A DNA stretch of 64,000 bases from Coriobacteriaceae bacterium (GCA_902364975.1 CABJFQ010000006.1:71980-135979), one strand, 5' to 3'; positions 8,819 to 18,161 are shown, numbered from the stretch's first letter. Notes: a model not told the origin generated them from the letters alone. Made by a program: numbers and translations.

Positions 8819-9610
8819 ATGCCCACACCTTCCACTGCACGCATGCATGACTTCGAGGTCGTCTCGAACCAGGAGATCGCCGAAGGCATCTTCTCGCTCG
8901 TCATCTCGGCCCCCAAGCTTGCAAGTGCGCTCAAGCCCGGTCAGTTTGTGAACATTGCCGTGCCCGGCGATGCGTCCTCGCTGCTTCGCGTGCCCCTGAG
9001 CTTCTATCGCGCCGACGCCCAGGCCGGCACCGTCGAGCTGTGGTACGCCGTCGTGGGCGACGACACCCGTCGTCTGTCGCAGATGGCCCCCGGTTCCAAG
9101 TCCAACCTGTTGGGCCCTGGCGGCCGTGGCTGGATGGTACCCGAGGGCACCAGGAAGGCTCTGCTCGTCGCCGGCGGCATCGGCGTTCCGCCTGTGCTGT
9201 GTCTTGCCGGTATGCTTGCCGAGCAGGGCGTGGATGTCGACGTGTGCCTGGGCTTTGGCACCGCTTCCAAGGCCGTGGGTGTTGATGAGTTCCGCGCGTT
9301 GGGCGCCACGGTTAACGTGTGCACCGACGACGGTTCGCTGGGCACGCACGGTTTTTGCACCGACCCGGCAGCCGAGCTGCTCGGCGAGGGCGGCTACGAC
9401 TATGTGGCCAGCTGCGGTCCCGCCGTCATGATGAAGAAAGTCGCCGCCGCTGCCGCCGAGGCCGGTGCGTACTGCGAGGTGTCGCTCGAGCGCATGATGA
9501 GCTGTGGCTTTGGCGCCTGCAACACCTGCAATGTCGAGACGGTCGACGGTATGAAGGGCGCCTGCATGTGCGGCCCCGTGTTCGATGCTTCCAAGGTGGT
9601 GGTCTTCTAG
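8819..9610 (+). CDS. pyrK: Dihydroorotate dehydrogenase electron transfer subunit
   Basis: This 263-residue protein has a ferredoxin-reductase-like FAD/NAD module followed by the 2Fe-2S motif MSCGFGACNTC, with Cys229, 234 and 237 and a fourth Cys at 249. It passes electrons from dihydroorotate, via PyrD FMN, to NAD+. The ATG follows GGAG by six bases. Its stop codon overlaps the GTG of pyrD, so subunits of the complex are made in coupled fashion. The N-terminus carries a short extension (MPTPSTARMHD) before the conserved domain. Confidence 0.93.
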   Translation: MPTPSTARMHDFEVVSNQEIAEGIFSLVISAPKLASALKPGQFVNIAVPGDASSLLRVPLSFYRADAQAGTVELWYAVVGDDTRRLSQMAPGSKSNLLGPGGRGWMVPEGTRKALLVAGGIGVPPVLCLAGMLAEQGVDVDVCLGFGTASKAVGVDEFRALGATVNVCTDDGSLGTHGFCTDPAAELLGEGGYDYVASCGPAVMMKKVAAAAAEAGAYCEVSLERMMSCGFGACNTCNVETVDGMKGACMCGPVFDASKVVVF

Positions 9611-10533
9611 TGGGTACCGTGAACATGGCCGTCGATTTCGGCGGCGTCAAGATGCAGAACCCCATCAACACCGCAGCCGGTACCTTTGGCTACGGTTGGC
9701 AGTTCCAGAACTTCTTTGATGTTTCCCAGCTGGGCGCCATCACCACCAAGGGTTGCGCTGCCGAGCCCTGGCCCGGCAACCCCGCGCCCCGCATGGCCGA
9801 GATTCCCGGCGGTATGATCAACTCCGTGGGCCTTCAGAACCCCGGCGTGGCCGCCTTTGCCCGCGAGTCCGGTCCGTGGCTCGAACAGTTGTCCAAGGAC
9901 GGCTGCCAGGTCATCTGTCAGGTTGCCGGCCACTCCGTTGACGAGTTTGTCCGCGCACTCGAGATGTATGTCGAGCTGTGCCCCTGGGCTGCCGGCTACG
10001 AGATCAACGTGAGCTGCCCTAATATCGCCGCCGGCGGTGCCGCCATGGGCTCCACGCCCGAGGGCGCCTCTTCCGTTATGGCTGCCTGCCGCAAGGTGAC
10101 CGATAAGCCGCTGTTCGTGAAGATGGCGCCGGTCAACGTCGCCGAGATTGCCAAGGCTCTCGAGGCTGCCGGTGCCGACGGCCTTTCAGTCATCAACTCC
10201 ATCCAGGGCATGGCCATCGACGTCCATACCCGCAAGTCCCGCGTGGCCAAGCCCAAGGGCGGCCTTTCGGGCCCGCTGTGCCACCACATTGCCGTGCGCA
10301 TGGTCTGGGAGGTTGCCCAGGCCGTCGATATCCCCATCAACGGTGTCGGCGGTGTCATGACCGGCGAAGATGCGGCCGAGTTTATCCTGGCCGGCGCCAC
10401 CTGCGTGTCGGTCGGCATGGCCAACTTCGTCGATCCGTGCGCTTCGCTCAAGATCGCGCACGAGCTCGAGGCCTGGGCCGAGTCTCAGGGCGTGAAGGAC
10501 ATCAACGAACTGGTAGGTGCGTTCGAATGCTAG
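9610..10533 (+). CDS. pyrD: Dihydroorotate dehydrogenase class 1B, catalytic subunit
   Basis: This 307-residue FMN enzyme oxidises dihydroorotate to orotate. The active-site Cys136 in NVSCPN (rather than Ser) identifies class 1, and the pyrK partner makes it type 1B, which uses NAD+. The GTG at 9610 overlaps the pyrK stop and lies about ten bases after AAGGTGG; an ATG at 9625 is the alternative. The GGVMTGEDAAEFILAGAT segment is the FMN phosphate region. It overlaps pyrF by seven bases. Confidence 0.94.
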   Translation: MGTVNMAVDFGGVKMQNPINTAAGTFGYGWQFQNFFDVSQLGAITTKGCAAEPWPGNPAPRMAEIPGGMINSVGLQNPGVAAFARESGPWLEQLSKDGCQVICQVAGHSVDEFVRALEMYVELCPWAAGYEINVSCPNIAAGGAAMGSTPEGASSVMAACRKVTDKPLFVKMAPVNVAEIAKALEAAGADGLSVINSIQGMAIDVHTRKSRVAKPKGGLSGPLCHHIAVRMVWEVAQAVDIPINGVGGVMTGEDAAEFILAGATCVSVGMANFVDPCASLKIAHELEAWAESQGVKDINELVGAFEC

Positions 10534-11243
10534 AGACCGATGCCCGCGACCGTGTTATCGTCGCCCTCGACTGCGACCGTGAGCGTGCGCTCGAGCTTGC
10601 CCACGAGCTTTCGGGCCATGCCGCCTGGCTCAAGGTTGGCATGACGCTCTATTACGCCGAGGGTCCTGAGATCGTCAAGACGTTCAAGGATTTGGGCTTT
10701 AAGGTCTTCCTTGACCTCAAGTTCCATGATATTCCGCATCAGGTTCGCGGTGCCGCCCGCTCGGCCTCGCTTGCCGGTGCCGATCTGCTTTCGGTCCACG
10801 GCTTGGGTTCGGGCGCCATGCTCGCTGCCTGCCGCGAGGGCGCCGAGGAGGCGCGCGAGGACCGCGCCAAGCTCGTCGCCATCACCGTGCTCACGAGCAT
10901 GAACCAGGATGCCTTGAGCGAGATCGGCGTCGAGTCGCCCGTGGCCGAGGAGGCCGCCCGCCTGGCAAAGCTCGCTCAGGCCAACGGCATCGACGGTATC
11001 GTGTGCTCGCCGATGGAGGCTCACGACATGCGTGAGCTGCTGGGTCCCGATGCCCTGATCGTGACTCCGGGTGTGCGTCCGGTGGGTGCCGCCCTTGGTG
11101 ACCAGTCTCGCGTGGCGACGCCTTCCCAGGCTATCGAGCGTGGTGCAAGCCACATTGTTGTGGGACGTCCCATCACCGGTGCCGACGATCCGGTTGCCGC
11201 CTTTGACGCCATCGTCGCCGAGCTGGTCGAAAACGTCGCGTAA
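10527..11243 (+). CDS. pyrF: Orotidine 5'-phosphate decarboxylase
   Basis: This 238-residue enzyme converts OMP to UMP. The catalytic array DLKFHDIPH (D63, K65, D68) is complete, and TPGVRPVG and VVGRPIT give the C-terminal phosphate-binding loops. The ATG at 10527 lies within the last codons of pyrD. It is the final gene of the operon; pyrE, which should make OMP, is not in the window, so orotate phosphoribosyltransferase must be encoded elsewhere. Confidence 0.95.
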   Translation: MLETDARDRVIVALDCDRERALELAHELSGHAAWLKVGMTLYYAEGPEIVKTFKDLGFKVFLDLKFHDIPHQVRGAARSASLAGADLLSVHGLGSGAMLAACREGAEEAREDRAKLVAITVLTSMNQDALSEIGVESPVAEEAARLAKLAQANGIDGIVCSPMEAHDMRELLGPDALIVTPGVRPVGAALGDQSRVATPSQAIERGASHIVVGRPITGADDPVAAFDAIVAELVENVA

Positions 11244-11286
11244 AAGATTCCCCTAAGTCACCACTTTTGGGTCTCATTAGCACAAA

Positions 11287-11350
11287 ATAGCCCCTGTGCC
11301 TGCGTAAACTTTCCCATCCTTTGTGTGGAATCGCAGGTCAGGGGCTTAAC
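11287..11350 (+). terminator. Large imperfect hairpin after the pyr operon
   Basis: Bases 11289-11304 pair with 11332-11346 with about one bulge, enclosing a 27-base loop. It sits 45 bases after the pyrF stop. The long loop and lack of a T-run make it an unusual terminator; it may instead be a palindromic repeat element. Confidence 0.45.
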
Positions 11351-11429
11351 TTTGGGCGCAGTATATTGCACTTTTTGCGGGTATCGTCTAACCTATGGAG
11401 CCGCTATTGGGCATTTTGTACGTTCTACG

Positions 11430-11438
11430 TGCTAAAAT
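11430..11438 (+). promoter_or_regulatory. Extended -10 promoter of mihF
   Basis: TGCTAAAAT forms a TGn extended -10 box 44 bases before the mihF ATG. It resembles the boxes of rpmB and rpsT and lacks a clear -35. Confidence 0.5.
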
Positions 11439-11482
11439 GCCAATTATTGAATCAGATATAACCCAACTATTTGGAGGTACGA

Positions 11483-11791
11483 ATGGCACTCCCTCAGCTT
11501 ACCGATGAGCAGCGCAAGCAGGCTCTTGAGAAGGCTGCTGCCGCACGTCACGCCCGCGCTGAGCTTCGCGAGCAGATCAAGAAGGGCGAGAAGTCCCTCG
11601 AGTCTGTGCTTAACTCCGATGACCCCATCGCTTCCCGCATGAAGGTTTCCACCCTCATCGAGTCTCTCCCTGGTTATGGCAAGGCCAAGGCCGCCAAGAT
11701 CATGGAGGAGCTCGGTATCTCCGCTACCCGTCGCGTCCAGGGCCTCGGCGTCCGTCAGCGCGAGCAGCTCCTCGAGCAGCTGACCAAATAA
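11483..11791 (+). CDS. mihF: Actinobacterial integration host factor (mIHF)
   Basis: This 102-residue basic protein is the actinobacterial IHF, a nucleoid-associated DNA-binding protein unrelated to the HU-type IHF of proteobacteria. The C-terminal helix-two-turn-helix region STLIESLPGYGKAKAAKI followed by MEELGISATRRVQGLG is diagnostic. The start follows TTGGAGGTACGA. It directly abuts gmk, and the mihF-gmk-rpoZ order is conserved in actinobacteria, which supports the taxonomic call. Confidence 0.93.
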   Translation: MALPQLTDEQRKQALEKAAAARHARAELREQIKKGEKSLESVLNSDDPIASRMKVSTLIESLPGYGKAKAAKIMEELGISATRRVQGLGVRQREQLLEQLTK

Positions 11792-12361
11792 GTGAGCGCT
11801 CAGGATTCCAAGCTCTTTGTGATTTCTGGACCGTCAGGCGCAGGCAAGGGCACGCTCGTCACTCGTGTGCGCGAGCTCCGCTCGAACCTGGGCCTGACGG
11901 TTTCGGCTACCACGCGAGCACCACGCAAAGGTGAGGTCGACGGCGTCAACTACTTTTTTCTGACGCGCGAGGAGTTCGACCGCCGCGTGGCAAACGGTGA
12001 GTTTGTTGAGTGGGCCGAGGTCCACGGTAACTGCTACGGCACGTTGGTGAGCGAGGTCACATCCAAGCTCGCCTCTGGCTCGTCCCTGATCTTGGAGATC
12101 GATGTCCAGGGCGCCCTGCAGGTGAAGGAGCGTTTTCCCGAGGCCGTGCTGATTTTTATCAAGCCGCCTTCGCTTGAGGTGCTCCGCGAGCGTCTAGTCG
12201 GTCGCGGTACCGAGACGCCCGAGACGATTGAGCTGCGTATGGCAAACGCCGCCGATGAGCTTGCCCTTGCCGACCGCTACGACGACGTCGTGGTTAATGA
12301 CGATCTCGACCGCGCGACCGATGAGCTCGTTCGCGTTCTCGATATGCATGAAAGGATCTGA
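11792..12361 (+). CDS. gmk: Guanylate kinase
   Basis: This 189-residue enzyme phosphorylates GMP to GDP. The P-loop GPSGAGKG is at 13-20, followed by the GMP-binding segment TTRAPRKGEVDGVNYFF. A GTG start begins on the base after the mihF stop, and no separate strong ribosome site is visible, so translation is probably coupled. Length is normal for the family. Confidence 0.95.
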   Translation: MSAQDSKLFVISGPSGAGKGTLVTRVRELRSNLGLTVSATTRAPRKGEVDGVNYFFLTREEFDRRVANGEFVEWAEVHGNCYGTLVSEVTSKLASGSSLILEIDVQGALQVKERFPEAVLIFIKPPSLEVLRERLVGRGTETPETIELRMANAADELALADRYDDVVVNDDLDRATDELVRVLDMHERI

Positions 12362-12366
12362 GGTCC

Positions 12367-12648
12367 GTGTCCGTTGTAAAGCCTTGCATTGACGATCTTC
12401 TGGAGAAGACCGATCACAACCGCTTCCTGCTCGCTTCGCTTGCCTCCAAGCGCGCCTGCGACATCAATAGCATGCTGCGTGGCCAGCACAACCGCGTGCT
12501 TGCCGTCCAGGATGTCGATGACATCACCATCGGGCTTTCCGGTGCCGATACCATCTCGATGGCTATGGACGAGATTGTCGACGGCGACATCTCTTACGAC
12601 GAGGCCCGTTACGAGAAGGCGCTCGGCCACAAGGTTGCTGAAGCCTAA
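12367..12648 (+). CDS. rpoZ: DNA-directed RNA polymerase subunit omega
   Basis: This 93-residue protein has the omega N-terminal pattern in which a short leader precedes NRFLLASLASKRACDIN, matching the conserved NRFxLVxxAAKRARQI helix. Omega aids assembly of the beta' subunit. The GTG start lies five bases after gmk with AAAGGATCTGAGG upstream. Its stop immediately precedes the thiI ATG. Confidence 0.9.
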   Translation: MSVVKPCIDDLLEKTDHNRFLLASLASKRACDINSMLRGQHNRVLAVQDVDDITIGLSGADTISMAMDEIVDGDISYDEARYEKALGHKVAEA

Positions 12649-13893
12649 ATGGCGGCTCGCGTCTGCCTGGTCCACTATCACGAGGTTGGACTGAAGGGCA
12701 AGAACCGCGCACATTTTGAGCATATCCTCATGGATAACATCAAGGCGGCCTTGGCCGCCTTTTCCGTGAATGCCGTGTCTCGAATTTCCGGTTATATCCT
12801 CGTGACCTTTAACGAGCATCAGGCCGACGAGGCGGCGCGTGTCATTCGCACCGTTCCCGGCGTTGCTCGCGTGTCTTTGGCGTATCACACCAATCGCGAC
12901 CCTCAGGAGTACTGTGCCGCCGCCGTGAAGGCGCTGCGCGAGTTTGGTTCCTTCGATTCGTTTAAGGTGCACGCCAAGCGCTCCAATACCGACTATGAGC
13001 TCACCTCGATTGACATCAATCGTCAGGTGGGCGAGGTGTTGTGTGAGGCCTTCCCCGATAAAAAGGTTCAAATGCACGACCCCGATGCGATGGTGCACGT
13101 ACTGGTGGTCCAGGGTAGCGTCTACGTGTATGCGCGCTCCGAGCGCGGCGTGGGCGGTCTGCCGGTGGGTTCTGCCGGCAAGGTCGTGACGCTGCTGTCG
13201 TCGGGTATCGATTCTCCGGTGGCGACCTGGATGCTCGCGCGTCGCGGCGCGGTGTGCGTGCCGGTACATTTCTCTGGTCGTCCGCAGACGCCCGATACGA
13301 GCGAGTATTTGGTGCAGGACATCATCCGTGCGCTTGAGCCGGGTGTCCAGATCGGCCGCCTGTACGTGGTGCCGTTTGGCGACTGCCAGCGTGAGATTTC
13401 GGTCACCTGCCCCAGCAATCTGCGCGTGATCATGTATCGCCGCATTATGTATTCGGTTGCCGAGCACATTGCACACATCGAGGGCGCCAAGGCCATCGTT
13501 ACGGGCGAATCGCTTGGGCAGGTTGCCTCCCAAACGCTTGAGAACATCATGGCCGTCAACGAGGCCGTGAAGATCCCCGTGTTCCGCCCTCTCATCGGTT
13601 CGGACAAGCAGGAGATCATCGCGCGCGCCGAGGAGATTGGTACGTTCGATATCTCGACTGAGGCCGCTCCCGACTGCTGCACGCTATTTATGCCGCGCCG
13701 TCCCGAGACGCATGCCAAACTCGATGCCGTGCATGAGGCCTGGGAGTTGTTCGATCATGAGGAGATGATCGAGCGCCTGCTCAAGCAGACCGAGTACATC
13801 GACTTCGAGAGCAACACGTATAAGGCCCCTAAGACCTTAAAACGCAAACATTCGGAGCTTGCTCCGCGTGAGATTTACCAAGATCACGAGTAA
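12649..13893 (+). CDS. thiI: tRNA 4-thiouridine synthetase
   Basis: This 414-residue protein carries an N-terminal ferredoxin-like/THUMP region (about 1-170) and a PP-loop ATPase domain with SSGIDSP near 184-190. It adenylates U8 of tRNA for sulfur insertion, and in some bacteria also serves thiazole synthesis. It lacks the C-terminal rhodanese domain of the E. coli protein, as do Bacillus-type ThiI proteins that work with a dedicated cysteine desulfurase. The Cys pair in PDCCTLFMP is conserved in the family. It is the last gene of the mihF operon and is followed by a terminator. Confidence 0.92.
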   Translation: MAARVCLVHYHEVGLKGKNRAHFEHILMDNIKAALAAFSVNAVSRISGYILVTFNEHQADEAARVIRTVPGVARVSLAYHTNRDPQEYCAAAVKALREFGSFDSFKVHAKRSNTDYELTSIDINRQVGEVLCEAFPDKKVQMHDPDAMVHVLVVQGSVYVYARSERGVGGLPVGSAGKVVTLLSSGIDSPVATWMLARRGAVCVPVHFSGRPQTPDTSEYLVQDIIRALEPGVQIGRLYVVPFGDCQREISVTCPSNLRVIMYRRIMYSVAEHIAHIEGAKAIVTGESLGQVASQTLENIMAVNEAVKIPVFRPLIGSDKQEIIARAEEIGTFDISTEAAPDCCTLFMPRRPETHAKLDAVHEAWELFDHEEMIERLLKQTEYIDFESNTYKAPKTLKRKHSELAPREIYQDHE

Positions 13894-13901
13894 TTTTGTG
13901 C

Positions 13902-13938
13902 ATAGACCGACGATGCGCCTGCATCGTCGGTCTTTTGC
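13902..13938 (+). terminator. Terminator after thiI
   Basis: A perfect 13-bp stem (13904-13916 with 13921-13933) and a tetraloop are followed by TTTTG. Confidence 0.88.
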
Positions 13939-14011
13939 TATCTGGGCATTTTGCGGCTAAGTGTCCATTTGCTGACGTGTGCCTGAATAAATGGACAGAT
14001 TTGTGCAAGGT

Positions 14012-14037
14012 TTTGGTTGGTTTTTGGTTTGACCGCT
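14012..14037 (+). promoter_or_regulatory. TTTGG-rich motif upstream of comEA, shared with recA
   Basis: This 26-base segment begins TTTGGTTGG and ends GACCGC, and matches 21 of 26 positions of 42815-42840 upstream of recA. It ends 24 bases before a possible -35 (TTGCAG at 14062). Such placement would suit an activator site. No known regulator is assigned. Confidence 0.45.
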
Positions 14038-14106
14038 AAAACCGGTTTTGGAGCGTGGCTGTTGCAGGGCTCTTTTCCTGACACGATGTTGTTGGGAGGT
14101 TTTGCT

Positions 14107-14820
14107 ATGGCGCAGCGCGAACAACACGAACGGGTCAAACGGATGGACCGCTTGGCGGACAAGCTGCTCGGTCATAAGGCAGTGGTGATGGCGATACTGG
14201 TTGTCATTGCGATGGCGAGCGGCTTGGCGATGGCGAACCTTGGCGGCGGTGCTAGCGGCGTGTCTTTTGAGCGGACTGATGGTTCGGGCTCGTTGGTGGA
14301 GCCGGGATCCGGCGATGCTTCGAGCGGAAAGACATCCGAAGGCTCTTCGCCTAAGGCGTCTGCTGCGGCAGAGGTCTATGTCGATGTTGATGGCGCCGTT
14401 GTGTCGCCCGGCGTATATCGTCTCAAGGACGGCGCGCGGGTGGCTCAGGCGATTGATGCCGCCGGCGGGCTGGCGCCCGAGGCAGACGTTACGGGGCTCA
14501 ATCGGGCATCTAAGGTCACTGATGGACAAAAAATCCATGTTCCAACGGTAGGGGAGCAGCAGGCGTCCATTGCGGAAGCCGGTGTTGATGGTGGGGTTTC
14601 CGCATCATCGGGCGCGGGTGGCGCAACAGGCCTAGTAAACATCAATACGGCAAGCGCAGAAGAGCTGCAGACGCTTTCGGGCATCGGCCCCTCCATGGCC
14701 CAGTCGATTATCGATGAGCGGACAAAGAACGGTGCTTTTTCTTCGGTTGACGATCTGATGCGTGTGTCGGGAATCGGCGAGAAGAAGCTTGCCAAAATCA
14801 AAGATTGCATCTGCGTATGA
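14107..14820 (+). CDS. comEA: Competence protein ComEA, DNA-binding receptor
   Basis: This 237-residue membrane-anchored protein binds incoming double-stranded DNA outside the membrane. It has one N-terminal TM helix (about 25-44), a Ser/Gly-rich linker, an SLBB domain (about 93-145, VYVDVDGAVVSPGVYRL) and a C-terminal double helix-hairpin-helix (about 175-237, LVNINTASAEELQTLSGIG). The ATG at 14107 follows GGGAGGTTTTGCT. Its stop overlaps the comEC start (ATGA). With comEC it indicates natural transformation machinery, though pilus genes are not in view. Confidence 0.93.
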   Translation: MAQREQHERVKRMDRLADKLLGHKAVVMAILVVIAMASGLAMANLGGGASGVSFERTDGSGSLVEPGSGDASSGKTSEGSSPKASAAAEVYVDVDGAVVSPGVYRLKDGARVAQAIDAAGGLAPEADVTGLNRASKVTDGQKIHVPTVGEQQASIAEAGVDGGVSASSGAGGATGLVNINTASAEELQTLSGIGPSMAQSIIDERTKNGAFSSVDDLMRVSGIGEKKLAKIKDCICV

Positions 14821-17120
14821 GTGCGACCGAGCGCGAGCACGTGATGCCTCCGCGGCCCCTGATGCCGTGGACGATGGCCCTGTGTGCCGGCATGTGCATG
14901 AGCTGCGTCTTGGTGCTCAACATGGTCGCTGATGCGCTGCTGAGGGAGCGGGCTCCGGCGGTCGGGCCGCTATGGGCCATTCCCGTTGCGGCGGCGGTAT
15001 TCGTTGTGCTGGCTCAATCTTGTGCGCGGCTTGCCCCTTGGAAGCGGTGGCTGTATGCCGCGTCCGTCGGTCTCGTGGCGGGAGCGGTCGTCTCGGTGTG
15101 GTGGGCTGTGGGCACGCTAGGCGCCTCGAAGGCGCTCGATGGTCGAGCGGCAAGCAGCCTCGAGTTTGTCGTGCAGGGTGATCCATCCATAAACGACGAC
15201 GTGTATTCCTATACCTGCGAGGCACGCGCGGACGGTAAGAACCTGGCAACGGTTCGCCTATCGTTTGACCGCGAGCTCAAGGTCGGGGCGCACGTGCGTG
15301 TTATCGGTCGCGTTTCACGTTTTGAGAACGATGCGTATGGACGATCGCGCGTGCTCCGAGGCGAGGTGCGCAAGGTTAAAGCCGTTCGGATTGTGTCGGT
15401 CGATGAGGGCTCTCCGGGGCCGCTGCTTCGGCTGCGAAATGGGCTGCTTGCGTCCATCGCGGCTGCGACCGACCCGGCGCGTGCGCTCATAGCCGGTGTC
15501 GTCTGCGGTCGTTCGGCCGAGCTGCGCGCCCAGCCGGCGGGCGACTGGTTTTCGGTGACGGGAACTGCGCATCTTATCGCCGTCTCGGGCAGCCATTTGG
15601 CTATCGTGGGGTTTGTAATCGAGGGTTTATTGCAAAAGACTCGGTGCTCACGTGGTCTTCAGCGGGCGATACTGGCGATAACGCTTGTGGGCTACGCTGC
15701 CTTTACGGGCGCGTCTCCCTCGGCCGTGCGCGCGTGCTGCATGGTGTTCGCGACGCTTGTCGTAAACGGCGCGGGGCGTCGCCGGCACGGCGCATCGGCA
15801 CTCTTTGTTACCATGTCCATCTTTGTGCTACTGAGGCCGACGGTGCTGTTCGAGATGGGCTTTCAGCTTTCATGTGCCAGCGTTTTTGCCATCCTGTGCT
15901 TTTGCCCGTACGCCACCTACGCTTTGGGTGAGCTAGGTGTGCCATCGGGCATTGCCAGTATGCTTTCCGTCACGCTGTGCCCGCAGTTGGCGACCCTTCC
16001 CATTACCATTCCTGCCTTCGGAACGTTCTCGCTCATTGCTCCGCTGGCAAATGCGGTCATCGGTCCGGTGGTGAGCGTACTGCTCGCTATGTCGATCGTG
16101 CTGGTTCCCTTTTCGCTCGTGGGACCGTTGCGGACTTTGGCGCTCGTTGTGCCCATGATTGCCGCCCGTTGCGCGCTGTTTTTCGAGCAGCTGTTTGCCG
16201 CCGTGCCGGGTGCATCCGTGAGCGTGCCGCCCGATAGCATGTGGATTTACCTAGTGCCGTGTTTGCTGGCGGTTCTGCTTGTCCGGTGGCCGCGTCCCCG
16301 TGCACGTCCTATGGCGGTGGGGCTTGCATGCCTGGTGCTCTTGGCTGCGATTCCGTACGTCTACTGGGATCGATTCGCTCCGCCTTCGGTGACAGTGCTC
16401 GATGTGGGCCAGGCCGATGCGATTCTTATCCGCCAGGGCGGCGCAGTAGCACTCGTCGACTGCGGACTCGACGAGCGCGTGGTGGCGGCGTTGGTCCGCA
16501 ATAACGTGCACCATATCGATGCCGTCTTTGTGACGCATTGGGATGAGGACCACTGGGGTGGTCTGCCTGCCGTGCTCGAACAGTTTTCGGTCGGAACGAT
16601 TGCCGTAGCGGCGGATGCGCTGGAGGATGCTCCTGCCGAGGTATTGAACCGACCTGGCGTGGAGTATCGGCAGGTGCGCCGTGGGGATACGGTCGATATC
16701 GGCTCATTTTGCGCCCGCGTGATGTGGCCATTCGAGTCCGTGGATGGCGAGGGAAATGAGGATTCGCTTGTCCTGCTGCTCTCTTATGTTCAGGAAGGCA
16801 AGGGCCTGCGTATGCTCCTCACCGGTGATGCCGAGCTCGACCAAGAACGGGAATTCGTGCAGGAGGTGGGGGATATCGACGTACTTAAACTTGGGCATCA
16901 CGGCTCTAAGGTTTCAGTTGATGGTGAGTTGCTGGACGTCCTGAAGCCCGAGCTTTCCCTCGCGAGCGCGGGCGAGGGGAATCGATACGGCCATCCGTCC
17001 GACGCCTGCATCGATGCCGTTAAGGAAGCGGGCGGCGTGTTCGCGTGCACTATCGAACACGGCGACATTACCGTCACGCCGACTGCGAATGGCTTTGCGA
17101 TGCGATGCCAGCGACCGTGA
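14817..17120 (+). CDS. comEC: Competence protein ComEC/Rec2, DNA uptake channel
   Basis: This 767-residue protein has the three parts of ComEC. They are N-terminal TM helices with an OB-like soluble domain (about 1-200), the Competence transmembrane core (about 225-500, including AVSGSHLAIVGF and SPSAVRACCMV), and a C-terminal metallo-beta-lactamase-like domain. That last domain has DVGQADAILIRQG and the metal motif THWDEDHWGG near 573-582. It carries single-stranded DNA across the membrane, and the C-terminal domain is proposed to degrade the other strand. Start is the ATG overlapping the comEA stop. Confidence 0.95.
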   Translation: MSATEREHVMPPRPLMPWTMALCAGMCMSCVLVLNMVADALLRERAPAVGPLWAIPVAAAVFVVLAQSCARLAPWKRWLYAASVGLVAGAVVSVWWAVGTLGASKALDGRAASSLEFVVQGDPSINDDVYSYTCEARADGKNLATVRLSFDRELKVGAHVRVIGRVSRFENDAYGRSRVLRGEVRKVKAVRIVSVDEGSPGPLLRLRNGLLASIAAATDPARALIAGVVCGRSAELRAQPAGDWFSVTGTAHLIAVSGSHLAIVGFVIEGLLQKTRCSRGLQRAILAITLVGYAAFTGASPSAVRACCMVFATLVVNGAGRRRHGASALFVTMSIFVLLRPTVLFEMGFQLSCASVFAILCFCPYATYALGELGVPSGIASMLSVTLCPQLATLPITIPAFGTFSLIAPLANAVIGPVVSVLLAMSIVLVPFSLVGPLRTLALVVPMIAARCALFFEQLFAAVPGASVSVPPDSMWIYLVPCLLAVLLVRWPRPRARPMAVGLACLVLLAAIPYVYWDRFAPPSVTVLDVGQADAILIRQGGAVALVDCGLDERVVAALVRNNVHHIDAVFVTHWDEDHWGGLPAVLEQFSVGTIAVAADALEDAPAEVLNRPGVEYRQVRRGDTVDIGSFCARVMWPFESVDGEGNEDSLVLLLSYVQEGKGLRMLLTGDAELDQEREFVQEVGDIDVLKLGHHGSKVSVDGELLDVLKPELSLASAGEGNRYGHPSDACIDAVKEAGGVFACTIEHGDITVTPTANGFAMRCQRP

Positions 17121-17128
17121 CGACGTCG

Positions 17129-17158
17129 TTGGCGTGTGGTGGGCCCCTGGGCTAGAAT
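17129..17158 (+). promoter_or_regulatory. Promoter of holA
   Basis: TTGGCG and TAGAAT are 18 bases apart, 40 bases before the holA ATG and just after comEC. Confidence 0.5.
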
Positions 17159-17198
17159 GGCACGGAGCGAATACGAATGCCTGCGGGAGGGGAGCGCA

Positions 17199-18161
17199 AT
17201 GTCCGAAACCGGTCTGCTGCCGGCATATCTGATCGTCGGTACCGACGGAGTCAAGCGCGATCACGCCGTCTCACGTATGAAAGCGCGTCTGGAAAAGTCG
17301 GGTATGGTCGAGTTCAACCTCGACGAGCGCGACATGACCAAGGACCCCGATATCGAGTCCATTATCGGATCGCTTAACACCTTTCCGATGGGCAGCGAGT
17401 TTCGCCTGGTAATCCTTGACGGCTGTTCAAAGCTCGCCAAGGCGGTCTCGGAGCCGCTCGTTGAGTATCTGGCAAGTCCCAGCCCCACAACGGTCTGCCT
17501 CATCATCGCCGACTCGCTTGCCAAGAACACGCGCCTGTATAAGGCGATCGCCAAGATCGACAAGAAGGCCGTGATCGATTGCTCCGGCACCAAGCGCTGG
17601 GAGCTACCGCGCCGTGTGCAGCAGATGGCGACGCAGCACGGCAAGTCGATCTCGACGGCGGCCGCCGAGGAACTCGTCTCGCGTTCGGGTGAAAACACTC
17701 GCATGCTCGATAACGACTTGGCTAAGCTTGCCCAGATGGTCGAGGCGCCGCAGATTGAGCTTGCCGACGTTGAGCGCTGGATTGTACGTACGGCCGAGGT
17801 TCAACCCTGGGACTTTCTCAATGCGGTCTCGGCCCGTGACATGCGACGCTCGCTCGAGCTCTTCAATCTACTGCCCGCCAAGAGCTACGTGTGGACTTAC
17901 ACATTGCTGTGCGGCCGCATCCGCGAGCTTATCGTTGCCAAGGCGCTCGATGCGCGCGGACAGGGTCGTGAGTTGGCCGCAACACTTAAGCTCCAGTCCT
18001 GGCAGGTCAAGAATCACCTGACCTGGGCACGTCGCTTTTCGATGGCAGAGCTCGTTGCCGCGCTCGAGGGCGCGGTCGATGTGGAGCTCGCGCTGAAGGG
18101 TTCGGCCGATTCTCAGACCTCGCTTTTGCTCTGGATTACGAACATCTTGAGAAAATCGTGA
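17199..18161 (+). CDS. holA: DNA polymerase III subunit delta
   Basis: This 320-residue protein is the delta subunit, which opens the beta sliding clamp during loading. The N-terminal half is AAA+-like without a working P-loop; the middle helical part (EELVSRSGENTRMLDNDLAK) and the C-terminal collar domain match the HolA family. The ATG at 17199 follows GGGAGGGGAGCGCA. Its position between comEC and rpsT is widely conserved. Confidence 0.92.
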   Translation: MSETGLLPAYLIVGTDGVKRDHAVSRMKARLEKSGMVEFNLDERDMTKDPDIESIIGSLNTFPMGSEFRLVILDGCSKLAKAVSEPLVEYLASPSPTTVCLIIADSLAKNTRLYKAIAKIDKKAVIDCSGTKRWELPRRVQQMATQHGKSISTAAAEELVSRSGENTRMLDNDLAKLAQMVEAPQIELADVERWIVRTAEVQPWDFLNAVSARDMRRSLELFNLLPAKSYVWTYTLLCGRIRELIVAKALDARGQGRELAATLKLQSWQVKNHLTWARRFSMAELVAALEGAVDVELALKGSADSQTSLLLWITNILRKS

